Origin: Chloroflexota bacterium
GTDB taxonomy: Bacteria > Chloroflexota > Limnocylindria > Limnocylindrales > CSP1-4
Assembly: GCA_021812735.1 (NCBI GenBank)
Contig: JAKAMV010000241.1
Coordinates: forward strand, 1-10,975
Direction of reading: 5' to 3'
Length of the DNA: 10,975 nucleotides
Shown piece by piece: positions 1-6,601 of this stretch (position 1 is the stretch's first letter; every line of letters starts with the position of its first letter). The notes below the pieces were generated by a model. That model was not told the origin of the DNA. It made no database searches and was given only the letters and a program-made list of their open reading frames with translations. Made by a program: the position numbers and the translations under genes.

Positions 1-1
1 G

Positions 2-1183
2 TCGACCGTCCAGCAGCTGCGCTCCACTACCAACAGGACGGCCGCTCAGGACGCGGAGCTGACGACGCTCCAGGCGCAGCTTGTCACGCTGCGATCGGCG
101 TACGTGACACTGCTTGGCATGGTGACCTCGGCCGGCGCCACCAACACCGTCGCCGTCGTGGACCCGGCGGTCGCCCCAGCGGACCCCATCGGCCCGCGGA
201 CCCTCCTGAACACGCTCGTGGCCGCCATCCTCGGCCTGCTGGCAGCCGCCGGAGTCGTGGCCCTCGCCGAGTTCCGGAATGACCGGGTCGGCGACAGCGA
301 GCAGATCGAGCGTGACGCGCGCGCGCCGCTGCTGTCATCGGTCGGCCCGCTGAGGACGCCCGACGGCCTGGGCGCGTACCCGCTCGCGACGGTCGTGGCG
401 CCTCGGTCCGGTGCCGCAGAGGCGTACAGCCGGTTCCGAGCCAACCTCCAGTTCGTCTCTGTCGACCAGTCGCTCGACTCGCTTCTGATCGCCAGTGCCC
501 AGCCCGGCGAAGGCAAGACCCTGACCGCAGTGAACACCGCGGCAGCCTGGGCGCAGACGGGACGTCGAGTCCTACTGATCGACGGCGACCTTCGGATGCC
601 GTCGATCCACACGGCCTTCGGCACGCGAAATGACGCCGGCCTGACCACGGCGCTCATCGAGGAGTCGAGCCAGGCGCCAGAGCGGTTGATCCTCGAGAGC
701 GGCCAGCAGAACCTGTCGGTCCTGCCGAGCGGGCCCCTGCCTCCCAACCCCGCCGAACTGCTGTCCTCGCATCGCATGCGGTCGTTGCTGGAGGCCCTGA
801 GGGCCTCGTACGACTTGGTCGTCATCGACAGTTCGCCACTCTCAGCGGTCGCCGATGCGGCGATCTTGGGCGCGCTCGTCAGCGCGACCGTGATCGTCGT
901 CGACAGCGAGCGCGGCAAGCGACGGGCGCTCATCCGGGCCCGCGATCAACTCGCCCTTGCCGGCGCGAACGTGATCGGTGTCGTGATCAATCGCGCCCCG
1001 GGCGGGCGGGGCCTCGATGAGCCGGGGGCGTACGGCGGCTATCTGCGCGCGCAGCCTGAACCCGCATCACCCACGGCGGACGGTGTGACATCTTCGCCCG
1101 CCGGCAGTCCGACGCCCACGTGGGGCGTCTCGCGGGCGACGGAGTCGGCCCCGCGGAGCGGCTCGAGCCGGACGTCTGGCTGA
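2..1183 (+). CDS. Polysaccharide chain-length regulator / BY-kinase (Wzz-CpsD fusion), 5'-partial
   Basis: The frame is open from the first bases of the window, so the N-terminus lies outside it and 393 residues are visible. It controls polymer length and export of a surface polysaccharide by reversible tyrosine autophosphorylation. Residues 1-34 are a heptad-like helix, the end of the extracytoplasmic coiled coil. A proline-rich stretch (P57-P65) then leads into the second membrane helix (about 68-90), as in Wzz proteins. The cytoplasmic kinase follows: EAYSRFRANL (140-149), Walker A SAQPGEGKT (165-173), Walker A' LLIDGDLRMP (191-200), the family hallmark LPSGPLPPNP (241-250) and Walker B LVVIDSSP (272-279). 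The C-terminal tail is Pro/Ser/Thr-rich with only two tyrosines after the Walker B region (Y344, Y347), a sparse version of the usual tyrosine cluster. An internal GTG at 104 is in frame but would cut into the coiled coil, so it is not the real start. Transcription converges on the glycosyltransferase that ends at 1220. Confidence 0.93.
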   Translation, partial: STVQQLRSTTNRTAAQDAELTTLQAQLVTLRSAYVTLLGMVTSAGATNTVAVVDPAVAPADPIGPRTLLNTLVAAILGLLAAAGVVALAEFRNDRVGDSEQIERDARAPLLSSVGPLRTPDGLGAYPLATVVAPRSGAAEAYSRFRANLQFVSVDQSLDSLLIASAQPGEGKTLTAVNTAAAWAQTGRRVLLIDGDLRMPSIHTAFGTRNDAGLTTALIEESSQAPERLILESGQQNLSVLPSGPLPPNPAELLSSHRMRSLLEALRASYDLVVIDSSPLSAVADAAILGALVSATVIVVDSERGKRRALIRARDQLALAGANVIGVVINRAPGGRGLDEPGAYGGYLRAQPEPASPTADGVTSSPAGSPTPTWGVSRATESAPRSGSSRTSG

Positions 1184-1219
1184 GGCTGGTCACTGCCCGT
1201 GGCCTACCCCGGTCATCTG

Positions 1220-2527
1220 TCACGTGGCCTGTGGCAGCCGTCCTTCGACAACGGCGGTCAACGTCTCGCCCAGCACGTCGAAATCGTGCCCCCGGCGAAC
1301 GTAGTCCAGTCCGGCCGCGCCCATGCGCTGGAGATCGGCTGGCGGCGTGTCGGCGAGACGCAGGAATGCGCTCGCGAGCGCCTCGGGGTCATCTGGCCTG
1401 ATCGTCACCCCGGCCGCGCTCGCCTCGACAGGGTCGTACGCGCACTCGCAGGCGAAGACAACCGGGCGCTCGGCCGCCATGTACTCGAAGAGCTTGTTGA
1501 AGCTGACGCCGTACCGGTAGACCGGAGTCCACGTCGTATGGACCACGGCGGCGTCGAACGAACGGAGGATGCGGGGCACGTTCGTCTTGGGGATCGACGC
1601 GAGTACCGCGACCCCCGGCTGACCCTGGGCTGTGGCCTCGACTACCGGTCTCTCGGGTCCCCCGCCGACGACAACGAGCCCGATGCGTCGCGGAGCCCGC
1701 TCCTCCGCCAGAGTCGCCGCCTCGACGAGCAGTTCGGCCCGATTCACCCTGCCTAGCGCACCGACGTACCCGACGATGAAGCGGCCCTCGCCACGGAGAC
1801 GATCAACCGCCGCGAGCACGTCCGCCGCAGCGGGCACCAGTTCCTGACGATCGGCGCCTTCGGCGAAGTGCTCGAGATCGGCGCCGTTGGGGAGGTACAC
1901 CACCCGGTCGTCGGGGAGCCCTTGCCCGCGGAGGTAGTCGCGAATCCCGGGCAGCAAGGTGATGACCGCCGTGGCGTGACGGACGAGGAACACCTCCAGC
2001 GACCTTAGACCGCGTTCCAACGGAGACCCGATCCGCAGGGCGCCGAGGTCCACCAGCGTCTGCGGCCAGAGGTCGCGGATCTCGAACACGAACGGCACGC
2101 CGCGCGTTCGGGCCGCGAACCACGCCCCGAACGCGGCAAACGGGTGGACGGTTGAGCCGATCACCACGTCTGGGCGGGCTTCGCCCACCTGGGCCATCAG
2201 GAACAGCACCATGAACGACAGCATATTGAGCACGCGCCTAGCCGAGTTCCCCTGATAGGGGATGGTCCGCAGCCACACGAACTGGACCCCGTCGACACGC
2301 TGCCGACGAGCTAGCGAGCGTCCCCACGAGAAGCGCTGTCGATGGCTGCCGTGGTCAAAGCCGGCCGCGAAGATGGTCACCTGATGTCCACGCGCCTGCA
2401 GCTGACGGGCGAGCGAATAATGCCGCGTGCCCGCCGGGACGTTGGGACCCGCCGCATAGTGGTTGACGATCCACACGTGGCGGCCGGCGTGTGGCCTCTG
2501 GCTCCTTGTGTGGTCAGTGTCGGGCAT
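1220..2527 (-). CDS. GT4-family glycosyltransferase, WbuB-like
   Basis: A 435-residue retaining GT-B glycosyltransferase, expected to add one sugar from a nucleotide donor to the lipid-linked repeat unit at the cytoplasmic membrane. The N-terminal Rossmann domain opens with VWIVNHYAAGP (18-28) and the early TRHYSLARQL helix (34-43), as in WbuB/WcaI-type enzymes. The strongest signature is EIRDLWPQTLVDLGAL (149-164), typical of the WbuB group. The C-terminal nucleotide-binding domain has YLPNGAD (211-217), YVGALGRVN (254-262), VVVGGGPE (285-292) and FNKLFEYMAAERPVV (343-357), followed by the DPVEASAAGVTIRPDD stretch (365-380). Length fits the family. The ATG at 2527 has no clear Shine-Dalgarno; a GTG at V18 is a possible but tight alternative. 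It is the last gene of the minus-strand block, 185 bp after the deacetylase-like gene. Donor and acceptor cannot be read from sequence; WbuB itself transfers an N-acetyl-L-fucosamine residue. Confidence 0.9.
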   Translation of the reverse strand: MPDTDHTRSQRPHAGRHVWIVNHYAAGPNVPAGTRHYSLARQLQARGHQVTIFAAGFDHGSHRQRFSWGRSLARRQRVDGVQFVWLRTIPYQGNSARRVLNMLSFMVLFLMAQVGEARPDVVIGSTVHPFAAFGAWFAARTRGVPFVFEIRDLWPQTLVDLGALRIGSPLERGLRSLEVFLVRHATAVITLLPGIRDYLRGQGLPDDRVVYLPNGADLEHFAEGADRQELVPAAADVLAAVDRLRGEGRFIVGYVGALGRVNRAELLVEAATLAEERAPRRIGLVVVGGGPERPVVEATAQGQPGVAVLASIPKTNVPRILRSFDAAVVHTTWTPVYRYGVSFNKLFEYMAAERPVVFACECAYDPVEASAAGVTIRPDDPEALASAFLRLADTPPADLQRMGAAGLDYVRRGHDFDVLGETLTAVVEGRLPQAT

Positions 2528-2712
2528 AGCGGTCAGCCGTCGCAGCCAAGAGGACTCTGTGGGCTCTGCTTAGGACAGACAGGGGGCGGTCCGGATCCGT
2601 GCGGCGCGGCGCGACCCTCGGCGCCCGGGCGCTCGAGCCAGGCGCCGTTATCCGCCAGCGGGAATGCATCAGACCCCCATCCTCAGCTCGACGAAAGCCC
2701 GCCGGCCGCTGT
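2528..2712. other. Intergenic gap within the minus-strand block
   Basis: This is the only sizeable gap inside the block. None of the frames crossing it resembles a protein I recognise. It contains a perfect 12-bp GC palindrome at 2621-2632 and an 8-bp one (CGGATCCG, 2592-2599). Neither is followed by a T-run on the minus strand, so a classical intrinsic terminator is not supported. The gap may carry the leader or a secondary promoter of the WbuB-like gene, but I see no convincing -35/-10 pair. Confidence 0.4.
2621..2632. repeat. Perfect 12-bp palindrome GCGCCCGGGCGC
   Basis: The 12 bases read identically on both strands. The palindrome lies about 80 nt downstream of the deacetylase-like stop (2713) and about 95 nt upstream of the WbuB-like start. 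It could be a GC-rich hairpin without a loop, a protein-binding dyad, or chance in GC-rich DNA. No poly-T tract follows it. Confidence 0.35.
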
Positions 2713-4170
2713 TCACCGGACCAGACCGGCGACGAGCTCACGGTACCAGCCCATGTCGCGACGACCGGCGACCCTGTCATTGTGCACAAGCAGGACGGCC
2801 TCGCCCCCAGTGGGCTTGCAGCGGGAGATGAGGTCGCGAGCCCTAGCGGCAGCCGTTCCGCGGTCGAGGCCCATGTACTCGAACAGCGTCGTGTCCATGA
2901 CGATCAGCGGCCGCTCGCTCAGCGCCATGGGTCGCCGTTCGACTGGGTCGAAGAGCTGGTACTCGTGGCAGGTCCCTGCACGGAAGCCGATCACCTCGGC
3001 AAAGCCGATCGTCGAGTCGTGCGCCAGCCCGAGCGACTCATGAGCTCGCGCCGTGTCGGGCCAGCGCCATCGCAGGAAGTGTTGGCGGACGCCCCATGAC
3101 TCGCGCTCGATACCGGCTGACCGACACGCGGACTTGAGGCTCTGCAGTTCATCTCGCAGCACCTCGGGTCGGTCCGCGGTCGCATAGCCCGCGTGCAGCC
3201 CAATGTCATGGCCGCGTTCGTGGATCCGCCGGAGGATGGCGGCGAATGGCGGATCGTCGACACGGTATCGGAAGTCAGCGTGCGACGGATCCGTCCCGGC
3301 CATGAAGTAGAACTGACTCGTCAGGCCTTGCCGTTCGGCCACGTCCATCAGTGCGTCCATCGTGGCCAGCGGGTCGCGGTCAACGCGACCAGACCTGGCA
3401 TCGAGAATTGCCCTTGTGCGCGCGGTTGCGAGGACGGGGTCGTGACGCCGAACCAGGTCACCGATGATCGAGCGTGCGACCACGCGGGCCGGACGGCCCC
3501 AGGCGGCGAATGGAGTGTCGATGTCGTGGGTCAGGCGAAGGCGGAGCGGCGTCGGCGCAGTGGGATGTGGCAACTCCGGCCATCGGGCGCTGATGGCTGC
3601 TCCGAGGAGCGCAGCGTACTCGTCCGCCAGGGGCCGGTCGACGAAACCCTCTGAGGCCGCGAGCGACGCCTCGAACGGGAACCGAAGGTGGTCGTCACGA
3701 GCTGTCGAGATGACTTCCTCGCATCGCGCGAGGAGCCAGAACATGCTCCCGAGCACGTCCACCGTGACATCGATGCGCGTGCCATGGTCGATCCAAGGGG
3801 CGCTGCTCTGAACATCGGTGCCGAAGAGGACGGGCAGGCTGGTGTGGCTCGTGTCGCCGGACGCCGTCGGCGGCACGGTGGTCCTGGCGAGGGGGCTGAG
3901 GGGCGCCGAAGTTGGGGTGGTGAGCCACGAATCGCCGGCCACGCTGAACAACAGCTCGGGCAAGGCGACTTCGCGTGCGTCCTCGCCGCCCGCCAACCGG
4001 AGCACCGTCCACGCTGGCGGCCCGGGCAATGCCGGGGCGCTTGGGTCCACGGCCTCAACGATCTCAATGCCGAGCCAAGCAGCGGCCAGACCGAGAACCC
4101 AGGTGCGCTCCGGACGTCGGAACGGGGGAACGCGAGCCACGAGTGTCGTCCGAGCGGCCATGGACGTCAC
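2713..4170 (-). CDS. DUF7033 / NodB-like polysaccharide deacetylase family protein
   Basis: 485 residues in two parts. Residues about 1-200 match the DUF7033-type domain that precedes NodB-like domains, with the recognisable FWLLARCEEV (144-153), HLRFPFEASLA (161-171) and GFVDRPLADEYAALL (175-189). Residues about 208-485 are a NodB/CE4-like barrel, with LRLTHDIDTP (211-220) in place of the TFDD motif, GHDIGLHAGYA (320-330) in place of the HxxxH metal motif, RQHFLRW (362-368) and LLVHND (460-465). D216/D218, H215, H326 and H463 are candidate metal or acid-base residues. The family is presumed to act on carbohydrate N- or O-acyl groups, but no substrate is established, and the second His of HxxxH is missing, so activity is inferred. 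The start is GTG at 4170, overlapping the flippase stop as GTGA and implying translational coupling; an ATG three codons in (4161) is an alternative. No signal peptide is evident, which suggests a cytoplasmic location. Confidence 0.87.
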   Translation of the reverse strand: MTSMAARTTLVARVPPFRRPERTWVLGLAAAWLGIEIVEAVDPSAPALPGPPAWTVLRLAGGEDAREVALPELLFSVAGDSWLTTPTSAPLSPLARTTVPPTASGDTSHTSLPVLFGTDVQSSAPWIDHGTRIDVTVDVLGSMFWLLARCEEVISTARDDHLRFPFEASLAASEGFVDRPLADEYAALLGAAISARWPELPHPTAPTPLRLRLTHDIDTPFAAWGRPARVVARSIIGDLVRRHDPVLATARTRAILDARSGRVDRDPLATMDALMDVAERQGLTSQFYFMAGTDPSHADFRYRVDDPPFAAILRRIHERGHDIGLHAGYATADRPEVLRDELQSLKSACRSAGIERESWGVRQHFLRWRWPDTARAHESLGLAHDSTIGFAEVIGFRAGTCHEYQLFDPVERRPMALSERPLIVMDTTLFEYMGLDRGTAAARARDLISRCKPTGGEAVLLVHNDRVAGRRDMGWYRELVAGLVR

Positions 4171-5585
4171 TCCGGTACCTCATCGCCCTGAGCCATATCC
4201 CTCCCTCCGAGACCGCGAGCCAGGGGGTCCTGGGGCCCAGCAGTCGGCTCAGTGCGAGCGGCCACGAACCGGTCCACCGCATACCACGACACTAGCCCAT
4301 AGGCCAGGTAGGTGAGGCTCCGCCCCACGCTCAGGAAGATGGCGGCACCGACATCCGACATGCCGAGCGCCGCGGCAACTGGGATGGCGCCGCCGATGAG
4401 CAGGAACCGGACGACCTCACGAACGAGGTGCAGGCCCTGGCGCTCGAGCACGAGGAGGACGTCCCCGGTCGCGCCGACCGCGAATTCAAGGAAGAAGGAC
4501 GGGGAGAGAATGGCCAAGTACACGCCGACGGGGGCCCACGGGGTCCCGAAGACGGGACCGGCCAGAACCGGAGCGAGGAGGATCACGAGCAGGGCGGGAA
4601 GCACCCCGGCCAACGCCAGGACCCGCGTCGTCCTGGTGAAGAGGTATTTCACGTCGCGTGGCGTGGTCCGCGCCAAGTTTGCCGTCTCTGCAACGTACAC
4701 CTGACTCACTGCGGCGGCGACCAAGGCCAGCGGAAGGGCGCCCACGCGGGCCGCCAGTGCATATCGTCCACCGACGTCGGAGCCGTAGGCGGCAACGATG
4801 AGGAGCACTGGCGATTGTTGTCCGAGTGCGGACAAGAGGGCCGACCAGCTGGTGATCAGCGGGAACCGGCGATACCGCTGTGCGGCAGCTGCGATGCCGG
4901 ACCAGGACGCCCGCCGGAGGAGCGCCGAATCCAGCCGCCATCCCGCCCTGACCAGCTGGATCGAACCTGCCGACCGTCCGGCGGCGTCGCCGATCAGGAG
5001 CCCGGGCGGGCCGAGCCGCAAGGCGCCGAGCGCCAGCTGCCCAATCGTGACGACCAGGCCCTGGACCACGCGCGAGCCAGCGATGGCGCCGAACGTGCGG
5101 GTGCGCAGCGCCCAGCCCGAGAAGGCATTCCCGACACCGGCAGCAAACTGGGCGATCGGCAGGATGAGGATGAACCCTGTCAAGGTCGGGGCTCCGAGGA
5201 GCGCCACAAGCCACGTCCCCGCCACGAGCAGGATCGTCATCGCGAGCAGGCTCGTCGCCGCTGCTGCCAGAAGCGAGAGTGCGAGCAGATTCGCCGCGAC
5301 CTCCCCGGACGGCGGCAGCGGAATGGCAATGTCGTAGCGCAGGCACGTGATCGTGAGGAGCACCGACAGGATGGACACTGCCACCGCATAGGCGCCGAAG
5401 TCATCTGGCTGGTACACCCGCGTCAAGATCGGTGACGTGGCGATGACCAAGATCTGGGCGATCCCGGTGCCTGTGGCGAGCGTCGCCACTCCACGGCCGA
5501 AAGTGCCGCGCAGGCCGGGTAGTCTGCTGAGTCGCGACGACATGCGGCTCATTGTGCCCAACAGTCGGGCCGAAGTCTGGCGCAT
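4167..5585 (-). CDS. wzx: Wzx-like oligosaccharide flippase (MOP superfamily)
   Basis: About 472 residues, nearly all hydrophobic helices: an integral membrane protein that moves undecaprenyl-linked repeat units across the cytoplasmic membrane. The N-terminal signature GTGIAQILVIATSPILTRVY, followed by QPDDFGAYAVAVSILSVLL and LRYDIAIPLPPSGEVA, is classic for Wzx/RfbX-type flippases. The C-terminal half also fits, with VGATGDVLLVLERQG, a charged VREVVRF turn and paired helices to the end. Length and helix content (about 12-14 segments) suit the family. The reading frame extends up to 5672 (TTG), but those residues are basic, low-complexity and lie in the divergent spacer. I chose the ATG at 5585, preceded by a weak GAG at suitable distance; ATGs at 5552 and 5543 are also possible. 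It is the first gene of the minus-strand block and overlaps the next gene by 4 nt. Confidence is high for function, moderate for start and low for the specific symbol. Confidence 0.9.
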   Translation of the reverse strand: MRQTSARLLGTMSRMSSRLSRLPGLRGTFGRGVATLATGTGIAQILVIATSPILTRVYQPDDFGAYAVAVSILSVLLTITCLRYDIAIPLPPSGEVAANLLALSLLAAAATSLLAMTILLVAGTWLVALLGAPTLTGFILILPIAQFAAGVGNAFSGWALRTRTFGAIAGSRVVQGLVVTIGQLALGALRLGPPGLLIGDAAGRSAGSIQLVRAGWRLDSALLRRASWSGIAAAAQRYRRFPLITSWSALLSALGQQSPVLLIVAAYGSDVGGRYALAARVGALPLALVAAAVSQVYVAETANLARTTPRDVKYLFTRTTRVLALAGVLPALLVILLAPVLAGPVFGTPWAPVGVYLAILSPSFFLEFAVGATGDVLLVLERQGLHLVREVVRFLLIGGAIPVAAALGMSDVGAAIFLSVGRSLTYLAYGLVSWYAVDRFVAARTEPTAGPQDPLARGLGGRDMAQGDEVPE

Positions 5586-5692
5586 CGGGTGCCACTCGCG
5601 TGCGGGGGCCCTTCCGCCGAGCCGACCGTGCGTGCCGGCCTCCCGATGAGGCGGTACTGTTCGTGGCTGCAAGGGAGGAGAGACTGCCTGTC
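5586..5692. promoter_or_regulatory. Divergent intergenic region with probable back-to-back promoters
   Basis: Transcription diverges here: the flippase block runs left and the deacetylase-like/polymerase operon runs right, so promoters for both should lie in this spacer. On the + strand TACTGT (5655-5660) fits an actinobacterial-style TAnnnT -10, placing a start about 30 nt before the ATG at 5693, but no good -35 is seen. On the minus strand TTGCAG (5672-5667) is spaced 17 bp from TCATCG (5649-5644), a weak pair. These are pattern matches only; position rather than sequence is the main support. Confidence 0.45.
5673..5680 (+). promoter_or_regulatory. Ribosome binding site GGGAGGAG for the gene at 5693
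   Basis: A strong purine-rich Shine-Dalgarno match, 12 nt from the ATG at 5693. It decides the start of the following gene: the frame is open 47 codons further upstream, but that extension reads as basic low-complexity sequence and has no comparable site. The spacing is slightly long. Confidence 0.7.
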
Positions 5693-6601
5693 ATGAGCAT
5701 CGGGCGCCCGCTCGCCGCTGCGGCAACCCGAGTCCGACGCCGCTACCGCGGCACTGATCGGTCGGCCGAGTACGCTCGCCTGCTGGGGCTGGCGGCGGCT
5801 GCTGGGTACGAGCTCGTGAGCCTCTCGGAGTTCGTCGACCGAACCCGCCAGGCAACTGGCGATCGCTCGCGCCTCGTTGCGCTCCGACACGATGTCGACA
5901 TCAACGACGTCGAGGGCAATCGCGCGTTCTACCAGCGAGAGCTCGCAGCCGGCGCGCGCTCGACCTTCTACTTCCGATGGACGACCGCCCCGGCCCACCG
6001 ACGGCTCATCGAGCGCCTGCTGGAGGACGGCTTTGAGGTCGGGTACCACTTCGAGGAGGCGGCGACCGTCGCCAAGCGCCACTGCCTCCACAGCCGATCG
6101 GCCGTCGAGGCCCGCCAGGACGAGGTGGAAGACCTGATGCGTCGACGCACGGCGGAATTCCGACGGCGCTGGAACCCCGGGCTCAAGTCGGCCGCGTCGC
6201 ACGGCGACTGGATGAACCGCAGGCTCGGGCTCATCAACCACGAGTTGGTGAGCGTTCATCTACTGAACGACTGCGGCTTGGCGTTCGAGGCGTACGGCGA
6301 TGCGATTCTTGGGCGGGCTGACGTGTACGTCAGCGATGTTGCACGGCCAGGCTCTCGATGGAGCCGGGACTACGGCCTCGAGGCCGCGATCGCCGATGGA
6401 CACCGGTGGATCTGCATGCTCACGCACGAGCGGCGCTGGCACGAGAATCTGGCGGCGTCGGTCGAAGCCGACCTCAGGCGCGCCGCGGACGAAGCCTGGT
6501 ACAGCCTGCGCTCCTCCGTTGGCACGGTGTTCTGCAATGGCCGCGACCCGCGGGCCGCCGAATCACTCGTCATCGACCGCGACGAAGCCGAATCCCGCTG
6601 A
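5693..6601 (+). CDS. NodB-like (WbmS-type) polysaccharide deacetylase-fold protein
   Basis: 302 residues with no signal peptide or membrane helix. The core resembles the small NodB-fold proteins found in O-antigen loci: LVALRHDVDIN (61-71), then STFYFRWTTAP (90-100), a helix leading to GFEVGYHFEEA (113-123), SAASHGDWMNR (166-176) and LTHERRWH (243-250). D67/D69, H119 and H170 are candidate metal or catalytic residues, by analogy with the CE4 Asp-His-His site. As in the DUF7033 protein encoded to the left, there is one His after the Gly-aromatic/aliphatic turn rather than HxxxH. A role in deacylating or trimming a sugar of the repeat unit is inference; no substrate is known to me. The start ATG is set by a strong Shine-Dalgarno. 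The stop TGA shares its A with the ATG of the next gene (TGATG, 6599-6603), so it is co-translated with the polymerase. It is the first gene of the plus-strand operon. Confidence 0.83.
   Translation: MSIGRPLAAAATRVRRRYRGTDRSAEYARLLGLAAAAGYELVSLSEFVDRTRQATGDRSRLVALRHDVDINDVEGNRAFYQRELAAGARSTFYFRWTTAPAHRRLIERLLEDGFEVGYHFEEAATVAKRHCLHSRSAVEARQDEVEDLMRRRTAEFRRRWNPGLKSAASHGDWMNRRLGLINHELVSVHLLNDCGLAFEAYGDAILGRADVYVSDVARPGSRWSRDYGLEAAIADGHRWICMLTHERRWHENLAASVEADLRRAADEAWYSLRSSVGTVFCNGRDPRAAESLVIDRDEAESR

Noticed and set aside
46..933. Minus-strand open frame of 295 codons opposite the BY-kinase
   Set aside because: It is a Ser/Arg/Ala-rich shadow frame; the plus strand carries complete BY-kinase motifs over the same bases.
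1184..1219. Possible bidirectional terminator between the convergent kinase and WbuB-like genes
   Set aside because: The 36-bp spacer has no convincing stem-loop and no T-run on either strand.
4428..5435. Long + strand open frame antisense to the flippase
   Set aside because: Its translation is Arg/Gln/Glu/Gly-rich with no recognisable domain, as expected for a frame opposite a hydrophobic membrane protein in GC-rich DNA.
5586..5672. N-terminal extension of the flippase to TTG 5672
   Set aside because: The residues are charged and low-complexity and unlike flippase N-termini; the extension would consume most of the divergent promoter spacer.
5552..5692. Upstream extension of the WbmS-like gene to 5552
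   Set aside because: The extra 47 codons read as basic low-complexity sequence, overlap the start region of the divergent flippase, and have no ribosome binding site, whereas 5693 has a strong one.
6358..6600. Upstream extension of the polymerase frame to 6358
   Set aside because: It lies wholly over the well-supported 3' part of the preceding gene in another frame and reads as Arg/Pro-rich shadow sequence; the ATG at 6601 forms a standard TGATG coupling.
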